The notes under the pieces are model-generated. The model was not told the origin of the DNA, made no database searches, and saw only the letters and a list, made by a program, of their open reading frames with translations. Source: Ruminococcaceae bacterium UBA3220 (GTDB taxonomy: Bacteria; Bacillota; Clostridia; Oscillospirales; Acutalibacteraceae). From it: a stretch of DNA of 16,191 nt. Location of the stretch: the NCBI GenBank assembly GCA_002363095.1, contig DEWC01000024.1, forward strand, positions 1 to 16,191, written 5' to 3'. Within the stretch, counting starts at the first letter, position 1. Each line of letters opens with the position of its first letter. Position numbers and translations under genes: made by a program. Below are positions 1 through 6,350 of this stretch, piece after piece.

Positions 1-5
1 TTTCT

Positions 6-73
6 GAGCTTGTCGAAAAAGTCGACAAGCTCTTGGACGGGAATGCCGTTCGCAGAAAATCAGGGATTTTCTG
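6..73. repeat. Two perfect stem-loops at window edge
   Basis: Two perfect palindromes sit side by side. One has 11-base arms (6-16 and 22-32, GAGCTTGTCGA with loop AAAAG). The other has 9-base arms (53-61 and 65-73, CAGAAAATC with loop AGG). Neither is followed by a T-run on either strand, so they do not look like intrinsic terminators. They are either part of a non-coding palindromic repeat element or structures in the 3' region of a gene left of the window. The reading frame open from base 1 to 114 has no recognisable protein character. Confidence 0.6.
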
Positions 74-120
74 ACTGCACTCTACTCCCGCCAATACCAC
101 CCACGCACCCTTGAAAACCG

Positions 121-155
121 CTCTTATAGGCGGTTTTCGCCTATAAGGAGTTTTT
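121..155 (+). terminator. Probable rightward intrinsic terminator
   Basis: A perfect 9-base stem TTATAGGCG (124-132) pairs with CGCCTATAA (138-146) around the loop GTTTT. It is extended by C123-G147, or by CTC/GAG with one bulged G, and is followed at once by five T residues (151-155). On the plus strand this is a good rho-independent terminator shape. It would end a transcript entering from the left of the window, whose gene is not visible. An overlapping stem (113-120 with 131-138) competes with it. Confidence 0.5.
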
Positions 156-174
156 CCGCCGCACCTGTCGCCGG

Positions 175-204
175 AAAAACAAAATGGCGCCGAGAACGGC
201 GCCA
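175..204 (-). terminator. Terminator of the ileS operon
   Basis: The perfect 8-base stem TGGCGCCG (185-192) pairs with CGGCGCCA (197-204) around a four-base loop. Read on the minus strand it is followed by TTTTGTTTTT (184 down to 175), the classic layout of a rho-independent terminator. It lies about 90 bases beyond the stop codon of the last minus-strand gene, so it most likely ends the ileS-membrane protein transcript. Confidence 0.7.
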
Positions 205-234
205 CACCATAACAACAGGTTTATCGACAGACTG

Positions 235-266
235 TCGGGTGCTTCACGCAGAAGCACCCGATTTTA
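235..266 (+). terminator. Stem-loop, probable rightward terminator
   Basis: A perfect 11-base stem TCGGGTGCTTC (235-245) pairs with GAAGCACCCGA (251-261) around loop ACGCA, followed on the plus strand by TTTTA and further T-rich sequence. The minus-strand side lacks a T-run, so it should act mainly on rightward transcripts, as a second stop after the hairpin at 121-150. The ileS transcript would also pass through this stem before reaching its own terminator. Confidence 0.6.
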
Positions 267-295
267 TGTTTTATATTTTACGTTTTATAATAATG

Positions 296-682
296 TTAAA
301 ATTCTTCATCCTCATTTCTGAGTATTTGGTTAAGTCTTGTTATAATTGCATTGTTTTGACAAATGATATGACCTACACCGTAAATCATAAAGAGGATAAT
401 CAAAGCAACGGCAGTACCTCCGCCCAAAATCGAGATTGACAAAATATTTCCGAAGGTTGAGTTGCTATGGAAAAAATAAGCGGCGATAAAAGAGGCGATA
501 ACAATAGCAAAACAAACGAGAAAAGCGATAAATTTTATAATTCCGCCCATATGCTTGAAAAGACCGTGACCATACTTTTCAATATGTTTGCCGAAGTCCG
601 GCAAATTAACTGTCCTTTTTGGCTTGGGCGAAGAGGAGTTGATGTCAATGTATTCCCGGTTATCATTGTTATTCTCGTTCAT
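296..682 (-). CDS. Small two-helix membrane protein, unknown function
   Basis: This 128-residue protein matches no family I can name. The first 45 residues are polar and Asn/Ser/Lys-rich with no signal sequence. Two hydrophobic segments follow, at about 49-71 and 80-106, then a short acidic C-terminal tail (ends NEDEEF). This predicts an inner-membrane protein with both ends on the same side. It follows ileS: the ATG at 682 lies 6 bases after the ileS stop, with AAAGGA about 10 bases upstream inside the end of ileS. A GTG at 691, overlapping the ileS TGA by two bases, would add three residues but has almost no room for a ribosome binding site. Co-transcription with ileS is very likely. A functional link to tRNA charging is not shown and may be mere operon convenience. 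Confidence 0.75.
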   Translation of the reverse strand: MNENNNDNREYIDINSSSPKPKRTVNLPDFGKHIEKYGHGLFKHMGGIIKFIAFLVCFAIVIASFIAAYFFHSNSTFGNILSISILGGGTAVALIILFMIYGVGHIICQNNAIITRLNQILRNEDEEF

Positions 683-687
683 AACAG

Positions 688-3600
688 TCACTTCCTTTCG
701 ATACCGATTGTCAGAGATTCACCGTTGATGTCCCACTCTTTAATAAAGCCTTTAGGTTCGGCGCTTGATAAACTGTCGCAGAGCGTATCTCCGACGATAC
801 TGTCTTTCATAAGCATAGCAACATCTACAACCTTTTCACTGCCTTTTATAGTAACGGTTATGTGGTCGGTAACATTAAAGCCCGCGTCCTTACGCATTGT
901 TTGGATTTTGCTTACAATCTCTCTTACAAATCCTTCGTTTATAAGTTCCTCTGTAAGGGTTGTATCAATCGCAACGGTAATGCCGTTATCGGTCAAGGTG
1001 TAATATCCTTCTTTTTGTTTTGTTTCAATGAGCAAATCATCTAAGGTCAATTCAACCTTTCCTGATTCAAAATCGAAAATTAAAACTCCGTTTTTATCAA
1101 GCTCTGCTTTGGCTTTTGAACCGTCGAGCGAAGAAAGCGCGTTTCTTATTTCTCCGAGCTGCTTACCGTATTTGGGACCCACGGTTTTAAGCTGAGGCTT
1201 AAAGTTATAGGAAACGAAATCGCCGACATTGTCGGTAAAAATAACAGATTTAATATTGAGTTCATCGCGTATTATTTCAACGAACATATCATCAAGAAAA
1301 TCATTGCACTTAACATACATGGTGTTAAGCGGTTGACGGTTCTTGATAGCAGACCCGTTTCTCGCGGCGCGTCCCAAAACAACAATTTCAAGTACATCGT
1401 CCATTTTTGCTTCAAGATCTCTGTTAATTCTTGCGCTTTGAACTTCGGGGAAGTCACAAAGATGTACCGAAATAGGCGCGGATTTGTCAATATTCCTTAC
1501 AAGATTTTGATAAATTGCCTCGGACATAAACGGAATCATCGGAGCGGCAGCCTTAACGGTTGTAATAAGCGCTGTGTATAGTGTCATATATGCGGCGATT
1601 TTATCCTCGGTAAGTTCAATGCCCCAATATCTTTCTCTGCCGCGTCTTACATACCAGTTACTCATACCGTCAACAAATTCCTGCAAAGCGCGAGCCGCCT
1701 CGGGAATTCTGTACGAAGCAAGATTTTTATCAACCTCATCAACGCATGTGTTGAGTTTTGAAAGCAACCATTTATCCATTATCGAAAGCTTGCAGTCGTC
1801 AAGGTTATATAAGGTAGGATTAAATTTGTCGATTTCGGCATATAGAACATAAAATGCGTAGGTGTTCCAAAGTGTGCCCATAAACTTGCGCTGTCCCTCG
1901 ATAACCGCCTTACCGTGAAAACGGTTTGGCAGCCACGGCGCGGAATTTGTATAGAAGTACCAACGGATGGCATCGGCACCGTAGGTTTCAAGAGCGTCAA
2001 ACGGGTCAACCGCATTGCCTTTTGATTTGCTCATTTTTTGACCGTTTTCGTCCTGAACATGACCTAAAACAATAACATTTTTATATGGCGCTTTATTGAA
2101 AATGAGGGTAGAAATTGCAAGCAGGGAATAGAACCATCCTCTTGTCTGGTCAACCGCTTCCGATATAAAATCGGCAGGGAATTGTGACTCAAAAAGTTCC
2201 TTGTTCTCAAAAGGATAATGATGCTGGGCAAACGGCATTGAACCTGAGTCGAACCAACAGTCAATAACCTCGGGAACACGGTGCATTTCTTTGCCGCAAT
2301 GCGGACATTTAATCGTCACGGCGTCGATATACGGTCTGTGCAATTCAATGTTTTCGGGGCAATTGTCCGACATTGATTTGAGTTCTTCAATCGACCCTAT
2401 AGAATGCATATGACCGCATTCACAGGTCCAGATATTAAGTGGAGTACCCCAGTATCTGTTTCTGGAAATGCCCCAGTCCTGAACATTGTTAAGCCAATCA
2501 CCAAAACGCCCTTTGCCGATAGAGTCGGGTATCCAGTTAATGGTATTGTTGTTTTTTATGAGGTCTTCCTTGACAGCGGTCATTTTAATAAACCATGATT
2601 CGCGGGCATAGTATATAAGAGGAGTATCGCAACGCCAGCAGAAGGGATAATCGTGCTCGAATTTCGGAGCGTCAAAAAGCAGTTTCTGCTTATCAAGGTC
2701 AACCAAAACAAGCGGATCGGCATCCTTAACAAATTTTCCTGCATAGGGCGTTTCTTCGGTCATTTCGCCTTTCCCGTTAACAAACTGAACAAACGGAAGG
2801 TCGTATTTTTTGCCGACATTTGAGTCATCTTCACCGAAGGCGGGAGCAATATGTACAATTCCGGTACCGTCAGACATCGTAACATAATTATCGCAGGTAA
2901 CATAGTGCGCCTTTTTGCCAAGTTGTTCGGCTTTTTTGCCGGTGCACTCAAACAGCGGTTCATACTCTTTGTATTCAAGAGAAGTGCCTTTGAAGGTTTT
3001 TAAAACGGTATAGGCAGGGGAATCCTCGGTTGCGAGTTTTCCGAGAACGGCGTCGAGAAGGCTTGAAGCCATATAGTAATTGTATCCGTCGTTTGCTTTA
3101 ACATATGCATATTCTTCATTTGGATTAACGCAAAGCGCAACGTTTGAGGGAAGAGTCCACGGAGTTGTTGTCCAGGCAAGGAAATAACTGTCCTCCCCCT
3201 TAACCTTAAAGCGGACTATTGCAGAACGCTCCTTAACCGATTTATATCCCTGGGCTACTTCGTGCGAAGAAAGAGGAGTACCGCAACGGGGACAATAAGG
3301 TACAATTTTAAAGCCTTTGTACAAAAGACCTTTCTCAAATATCTGCTTTAAAGCCCACCACTCGGACTCTATGAAATTATTATCATAGGTAACATAGGGG
3401 TTATCCATATCCGCCCAAAAGCCGACGGTTTTGGAAAAGTCTTCCCACATCCCTTTATATTTCCAAACAGATTCTTTGCAATGTTCAATAAAAGGCTCAA
3501 GACCGTACTCTTCAATTTGTTCTTTTCCGTCGAGCCCTAATAGTTTTTCAACTTCAAGTTCAACCGGGAGGCCGTGGGTATCCCAACCGGCTTTACGGGG

Positions 3601-3837
3601 GACCATACAACCTTTCATTGTTCTGTATCGCGGAATCATATCTTTTATAACGCGGGTCAAAACATGGCCGATATGCGGCTTTCCGTTTGCAGTAGGCGGA
3701 CCGTCATAAAAGATATAGGGAGCACCTTTTGCTTTCTCTTCAATACTTTTTTTGAAGATTTCTTCCTTGTCCCAAAATTCCCTGATTTTTTTCTCTTGCT
3801 CAACAAAATTTGTGTTGGGCGAAATGCTGTCATACAT
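688..3837 (-). CDS. ileS: Isoleucyl-tRNA synthetase, type 2 (long form)
   Basis: This class Ia synthetase charges tRNA-Ile with isoleucine in the cytoplasm. The 1049-residue protein carries the HIGH motif at residues 55-58 (in GKPHIGH) and KMSKS at 601-605. An editing (CP1) domain with the usual WTTTPWTLPSN segment lies between them. Two Cys-pair clusters (CPRCG near residue 190; CECG and CPHCG near 480-540) look like zinc sites. The length and the N-terminal block FYDGPPTANGKPHIGH are typical of the eukaryote-like type 2 IleRS rather than the roughly 930-residue type 1. Type 2 enzymes are known for natural mupirocin tolerance. The ATG at 3837 is chosen because AAAGAGG lies 8 bases upstream; a TTG six codons earlier would extend the frame without a proper ribosome binding site. 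The gene shares its transcript with the downstream small membrane protein and is divergent from ypeB. No T-box leader is visible. Confidence 0.97.
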   Translation of the reverse strand: MYDSISPNTNFVEQEKKIREFWDKEEIFKKSIEEKAKGAPYIFYDGPPTANGKPHIGHVLTRVIKDMIPRYRTMKGCMVPRKAGWDTHGLPVELEVEKLLGLDGKEQIEEYGLEPFIEHCKESVWKYKGMWEDFSKTVGFWADMDNPYVTYDNNFIESEWWALKQIFEKGLLYKGFKIVPYCPRCGTPLSSHEVAQGYKSVKERSAIVRFKVKGEDSYFLAWTTTPWTLPSNVALCVNPNEEYAYVKANDGYNYYMASSLLDAVLGKLATEDSPAYTVLKTFKGTSLEYKEYEPLFECTGKKAEQLGKKAHYVTCDNYVTMSDGTGIVHIAPAFGEDDSNVGKKYDLPFVQFVNGKGEMTEETPYAGKFVKDADPLVLVDLDKQKLLFDAPKFEHDYPFCWRCDTPLIYYARESWFIKMTAVKEDLIKNNNTINWIPDSIGKGRFGDWLNNVQDWGISRNRYWGTPLNIWTCECGHMHSIGSIEELKSMSDNCPENIELHRPYIDAVTIKCPHCGKEMHRVPEVIDCWFDSGSMPFAQHHYPFENKELFESQFPADFISEAVDQTRGWFYSLLAISTLIFNKAPYKNVIVLGHVQDENGQKMSKSKGNAVDPFDALETYGADAIRWYFYTNSAPWLPNRFHGKAVIEGQRKFMGTLWNTYAFYVLYAEIDKFNPTLYNLDDCKLSIMDKWLLSKLNTCVDEVDKNLASYRIPEAARALQEFVDGMSNWYVRRGRERYWGIELTEDKIAAYMTLYTALITTVKAAAPMIPFMSEAIYQNLVRNIDKSAPISVHLCDFPEVQSARINRDLEAKMDDVLEIVVLGRAARNGSAIKNRQPLNTMYVKCNDFLDDMFVEIIRDELNIKSVIFTDNVGDFVSYNFKPQLKTVGPKYGKQLGEIRNALSSLDGSKAKAELDKNGVLIFDFESGKVELTLDDLLIETKQKEGYYTLTDNGITVAIDTTLTEELINEGFVREIVSKIQTMRKDAGFNVTDHITVTIKGSEKVVDVAMLMKDSIVGDTLCDSLSSAEPKGFIKEWDINGESLTIGIERK

Positions 3838-3860
3838 TAAAACGACCTCTTTCAAAGAAG

Positions 3861-3889
3861 GTTCACCGCACGATATAAGCGCGGGGAAC
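3861..3889 (-). promoter_or_regulatory. Stem-loop in ileS leader
   Basis: On the minus strand GTTCCCCGCGC (3889-3879) can pair with GTGCGGTGAAC (3871-3861) around the seven-base loop TTATATC. This gives an 11-pair stem with one C-T mismatch and one G-T pair. It ends about 10 bases before the ileS ribosome binding site and has no T-run, so it is not a terminator. Its place suggests an effect on translation or message stability. It does not contain the T-box core TGGNACC. Confidence 0.5.
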
Positions 3890-3946
3890 GATAATTACGG
3901 TATTTTAAAACATATTAACATATATATTAAGAAAATTCAAGCAAAG

Positions 3947-3972
3947 ATTATAAAACGCGGAAAAACTGTCAA
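3947..3972 (-). promoter_or_regulatory. Candidate ileS promoter, short spacer
   Basis: On the minus strand a perfect TTGACA (3972-3967) precedes a perfect TATAAT (3952-3947), but with only 14 bases between them instead of about 17. Transcription from this -10 would start near 3940 and give a leader of about 100 bases. The short spacing makes it uncertain. An alternative TTGAAT-17-TAATAT pair lies a little downstream in the same A+T-rich spacer. Confidence 0.35.
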
Positions 3973-3996
3973 AAATACGAATTAAGGAGGAATAAT

Positions 3997-5319
3997 ATGA
4001 GCAAAAGAATTACGGTTAGAATTGTTTCGTATGCTTTGGCGGTTATTTTCGCTTTATCCGGCTTTTTATTTTGCGAACACAAAAAGTTAGAGAAAAACGA
4101 ATTGGAACTGAATAACGGATATATAAAGAACCTTAACGCCCTTGAAACATCAATGAATAACATTACCGATACATTGGATAAGGCGTCATGTATTAAAAGC
4201 GGGACAGACCTTTTAAATCTTTCAACAACTCTTTTTTGCGAGGGAGAAACGGCAAAAAACGCGCTTGCCGCACTGCCGAACGGCACGAGCAAATCCGGCA
4301 CCCTGTATAAATTTTTATCGCAGGTAGGAAACTATGCCGTAAGCATATCAAAAAGTGCAATTAACGGTGAGATTTCTGATGAGGATAATGCCGGGATCGC
4401 AAATCTTTATAAGACTTCAAAGACTATCAGTAAAATTATAAGCAGGGTTAATGAGAATTACGATAATATTGATGACTTTGCAAAAATCATCAACGAGAAT
4501 GTCAACAAAGAGGTTGATGTTAAAACGCTGGCGTCAACTCTTGACGGTCTCGAAAAAGAACTGAATGACTATCCTACGCTTATCTATGACGGTCCTTTTT
4601 CAGATCATTTATTGAATAAACAGCCGCTTATGACCTCAAATGGCAAGGTGTATTCCAAGGAATATTGCAGGCAGGTTGCGCAAAAGTTTTTCGGGATAAA
4701 AAGCGACCTTAATTATTCAGGCAGTCAGGACGGTAAGATAAAAAGCTATATCTTTGAAAAAGAAAACTTCTACTGTTGTGTTACAAAAAACGGCGGATAC
4801 ATCTCGTTTATGCGTAACGGCAGAGATGTGAAAAAAGCCGAATTATCTGCCGATGAGGCAGTAAAGAAAGCTGAAAATTTCCTTGAAAAAAACGGACTTA
4901 TCAATATGAAAAGCACTTATTACTATACGGTTGACGGTGAGTGTACGGTAAATTTCGCGTATATGTCCGACGATACTCTGTGTTACACCGATTTAATTAA
5001 GGTCGGAGTAGCGCTTGATACGGGCGAAATCGTCTTTTACGAGGCAACCGGATATCTTACAAATCACACTTCAAGACCTTTTGAAAAGCCGCCTCACAGC
5101 GAGCAGGAAGCCCGGCAGAAAGTCAACAAAAGATTAATGGTAAAATCAAGCAAACTGTGCCTTATTCCTACCGACTCCGGAGGCGAAATCAGATGTTATG
5201 AATTTTTATGCGAAACACCGGAAAAAAGCAATGTTTTTGTTTATGTTTCCGTAAAAAATCTTAGCACGGTAAAAATACTTTTGGTGGATAAATCAGCATC
5301 GGGTGTGCTTGTAAAATAG
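3997..5319 (+). CDS. ypeB: Germination protein YpeB
   Basis: YpeB is a spore membrane protein. In Bacillus it is needed for placing and stabilising the cortex-lytic enzyme SleB in the spore. The 440-residue product is close to the usual family length of about 450. A single N-terminal membrane anchor (about residues 8-25) is followed by a helical, coiled-coil-like region (about 28-190), the family signature YPTLIYDGPFSDH (192-204), and a C-terminal half with repeated PepSY-like segments (for example AVKKAENFLEKNGL and the later EARQKVNKRL). The ATG at 3997 has AAGGAGG six bases upstream. The usual partner sleB is not next to it. The gene is divergent from ileS and converges on the peptidase-like gene with a single base between the stop codons and no terminator between them. 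Its presence is the best evidence that the organism forms endospores. Confidence 0.88.
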   Translation: MSKRITVRIVSYALAVIFALSGFLFCEHKKLEKNELELNNGYIKNLNALETSMNNITDTLDKASCIKSGTDLLNLSTTLFCEGETAKNALAALPNGTSKSGTLYKFLSQVGNYAVSISKSAINGEISDEDNAGIANLYKTSKTISKIISRVNENYDNIDDFAKIINENVNKEVDVKTLASTLDGLEKELNDYPTLIYDGPFSDHLLNKQPLMTSNGKVYSKEYCRQVAQKFFGIKSDLNYSGSQDGKIKSYIFEKENFYCCVTKNGGYISFMRNGRDVKKAELSADEAVKKAENFLEKNGLINMKSTYYYTVDGECTVNFAYMSDDTLCYTDLIKVGVALDTGEIVFYEATGYLTNHTSRPFEKPPHSEQEARQKVNKRLMVKSSKLCLIPTDSGGEIRCYEFLCETPEKSNVFVYVSVKNLSTVKILLVDKSASGVLVK

Positions 5320-5320
5320 T

Positions 5321-5680
5321 TTAGTACAATTTCCAGAAAAATCGCCTTGCAGACGGCGGAAAATCGTCTGAGACACCGTACTCAGGGTCGTAAAATTTCC
5401 CTTTAAAATATAATGACCAATGCCAGCATTTCGGCGTTTCGAGACTTAATAACGCAACATCGGGCAGGTCGCATTTATCGCTTGCTTCCTGCCTTGTTTT
5501 TTCAAACCCGATGTTAAGTGCGTCAAACGCCGAAAACATATCCTTAAGGGTAGTTTCCCGTTCGGTGCCGACAAGTTCAAAAATCTCATTGAATCCGAGA
5601 CCTGACAACATACATAAAACCGCCTGGCCGCAGGCGAGCGGGTTTGATTCATATTTGTGTTTTATATTGTCTTTCAGCAT
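5321..5680 (-). CDS. Small C39-like cysteine peptidase-fold protein
   Basis: This 119-residue protein has no signal peptide or membrane segment. It shows a papain/C39-type layout: a Cys in NPLACGQAV (C17), a His in CWHWSLYF (H87) and an Asp in FYDPEYG (D98), which together could form the catalytic Cys-His-Asp triad. C39-like domains cleave leader peptides after double-glycine sites in exporters, but stand-alone versions exist with unknown targets, so the substrate cannot be named. The ATG at 5680 is preferred over one at 5767, because the 29 extra codons cover a good sigma-A promoter (TTGACT-17-TAAAAT at 5731-5703) and the transcript would start only about 16 bases before 5680. The site before this ATG (GGGATGG) is a weak ribosome binding site. 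The gene ends one base from the ypeB stop, on the opposite strand. It could instead be an inactive relative of the fold. Confidence 0.7.
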   Translation of the reverse strand: MLKDNIKHKYESNPLACGQAVLCMLSGLGFNEIFELVGTERETTLKDMFSAFDALNIGFEKTRQEASDKCDLPDVALLSLETPKCWHWSLYFKGKFYDPEYGVSDDFPPSARRFFWKLY

Positions 5681-5702
5681 TAAACCATCCCATTTCACAG
5701 TG

Positions 5703-5731
5703 ATTTTATCATATTCGCTTATAAAAGTCAA
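5703..5731 (-). promoter_or_regulatory. Sigma-A promoter of the peptidase-like gene
   Basis: Read on the minus strand, TTGACT (5731-5726) is followed after exactly 17 bases by TAAAAT (5708-5703). The predicted start of transcription near 5696 lies about 16 bases before the ATG at 5680, and this decides the start codon chosen for that gene. Confidence 0.65.
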
Positions 5732-5753
5732 AGCATTATATATAAAATAATTG

Positions 5754-5782
5754 TTGTAAAAGTTCACACAATATGTTAGAAT
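5754..5782 (+). promoter_or_regulatory. Candidate dut promoter
   Basis: TTGTAA (5754-5759) and TAGAAT (5777-5782) are separated by 17 bases. Transcription would start near 5789, about 24 bases before the dut ATG. The -35 box is imperfect. Its -35 element lies about 23 bases from the -35 of the divergent promoter at 5703-5731. Confidence 0.5.
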
Positions 5783-5812
5783 ATAACTATCTTTATGATG
5801 GGGGAGTAGTAT

Positions 5813-6256
5813 ATGTGCAGCATAAAATTCAAAAAGCTTTCTGAAAACGCCCTGGTCCCTTCATACGGCACTGATTTTTCAGCAGGAGCCGACCTGTATG
5901 CGTTGTTAGATTGCGACTGCGTTACCGTTGCTCCCCGTGAACAGTACTTGATACATACCGGTATTTCTCTTCAAATTCCCGAAGGGTACGCCGGATTCGT
6001 CTTTGCGCGAAGCGGTCTCGCTTCAAAAAAAGGCTTGGCGCCCGCCAATAAAGTTGGGGTTATTGACAGCGATTACCGCGGTGAAATTATGGTACCGCTT
6101 TTCAACCACTCTTCAAAACCGCAGGTTATAGAGAACAATGAACGGATTGCTCAAATCGTTTTTATGCCGTATTTAAAGGCGGATTTTGTTGAGAGTGACA
6201 ATCTTGAAAATACTATGAGGGCCGATGGCGGATTCGGCTCCACAGGCAATAAATAA
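5813..6256 (+). CDS. dut: dUTP diphosphatase (dUTPase)
   Basis: The enzyme hydrolyses dUTP to dUMP and pyrophosphate. This keeps uracil out of DNA and supplies dUMP for thymidylate synthesis. The 147-residue protein shows all five motifs of the homotrimeric family in order: AGADLYA, ARSGLASKKGL, GVIDSDYRGEI (with the catalytic Asp in the middle), ERIAQIVF and the C-terminal glycine-rich RADGGFGSTG that closes over the active site. The length is normal. GGGGGAG lies six bases before the ATG. It is divergent from the peptidase-like gene and sits 94 bases ahead of rnjA. It may be transcribed alone or read through into the rnjA operon, since no intrinsic terminator with a T-run follows it. Confidence 0.96.
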   Translation: MCSIKFKKLSENALVPSYGTDFSAGADLYALLDCDCVTVAPREQYLIHTGISLQIPEGYAGFVFARSGLASKKGLAPANKVGVIDSDYRGEIMVPLFNHSSKPQVIENNERIAQIVFMPYLKADFVESDNLENTMRADGGFGSTGNK

Positions 6257-6259
6257 CTA

Positions 6260-6327
6260 TTATGCAAATCGGCATTCGTTTTATAACGTCAAAACACTTT
6301 GCGGTTTTATAAGTATGCCTTGCATAA
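6260..6327 (+). promoter_or_regulatory. Long-armed inverted repeat ahead of rnjA
   Basis: TTATGCAA (6260-6267) and GGCAT (6271-6275) pair with ATGCC (6315-6319) and TTGCATAA (6320-6327), making a 13-pair stem with a three-base bulge. Inside it AAAAC (6291-6295) can pair with GTTTT (6304-6308), and the word TTTTATAA occurs twice. The structure ends 13 bases before the rnjA ribosome binding site. It has no T-run, so it reads as a leader or spacer structure between dut and rnjA, not a terminator. No convincing sigma-A promoter was found in this spacer. Confidence 0.5.
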
Positions 6328-6350
6328 CTACACACTAACGGAGGTAATAT

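Noticed and set aside
1..114. Frame open from the window start to a TGA at 112-114
   Set aside because: It runs through perfect hairpins, is rich in Ser, Pro and Thr with no known pattern, and has no visible start.
467..1003. 178-codon plus-strand frame across the ileS end and membrane protein gene
   Set aside because: It is antisense to two supported genes and shows no protein features of its own.
3838..3996. Possible T-box riboswitch for ileS
   Set aside because: The minus-strand stretch GGTGAACC looks a little like the T-box core but lacks TGGNACC. The gap is too short for a classical T-box and no terminator follows.
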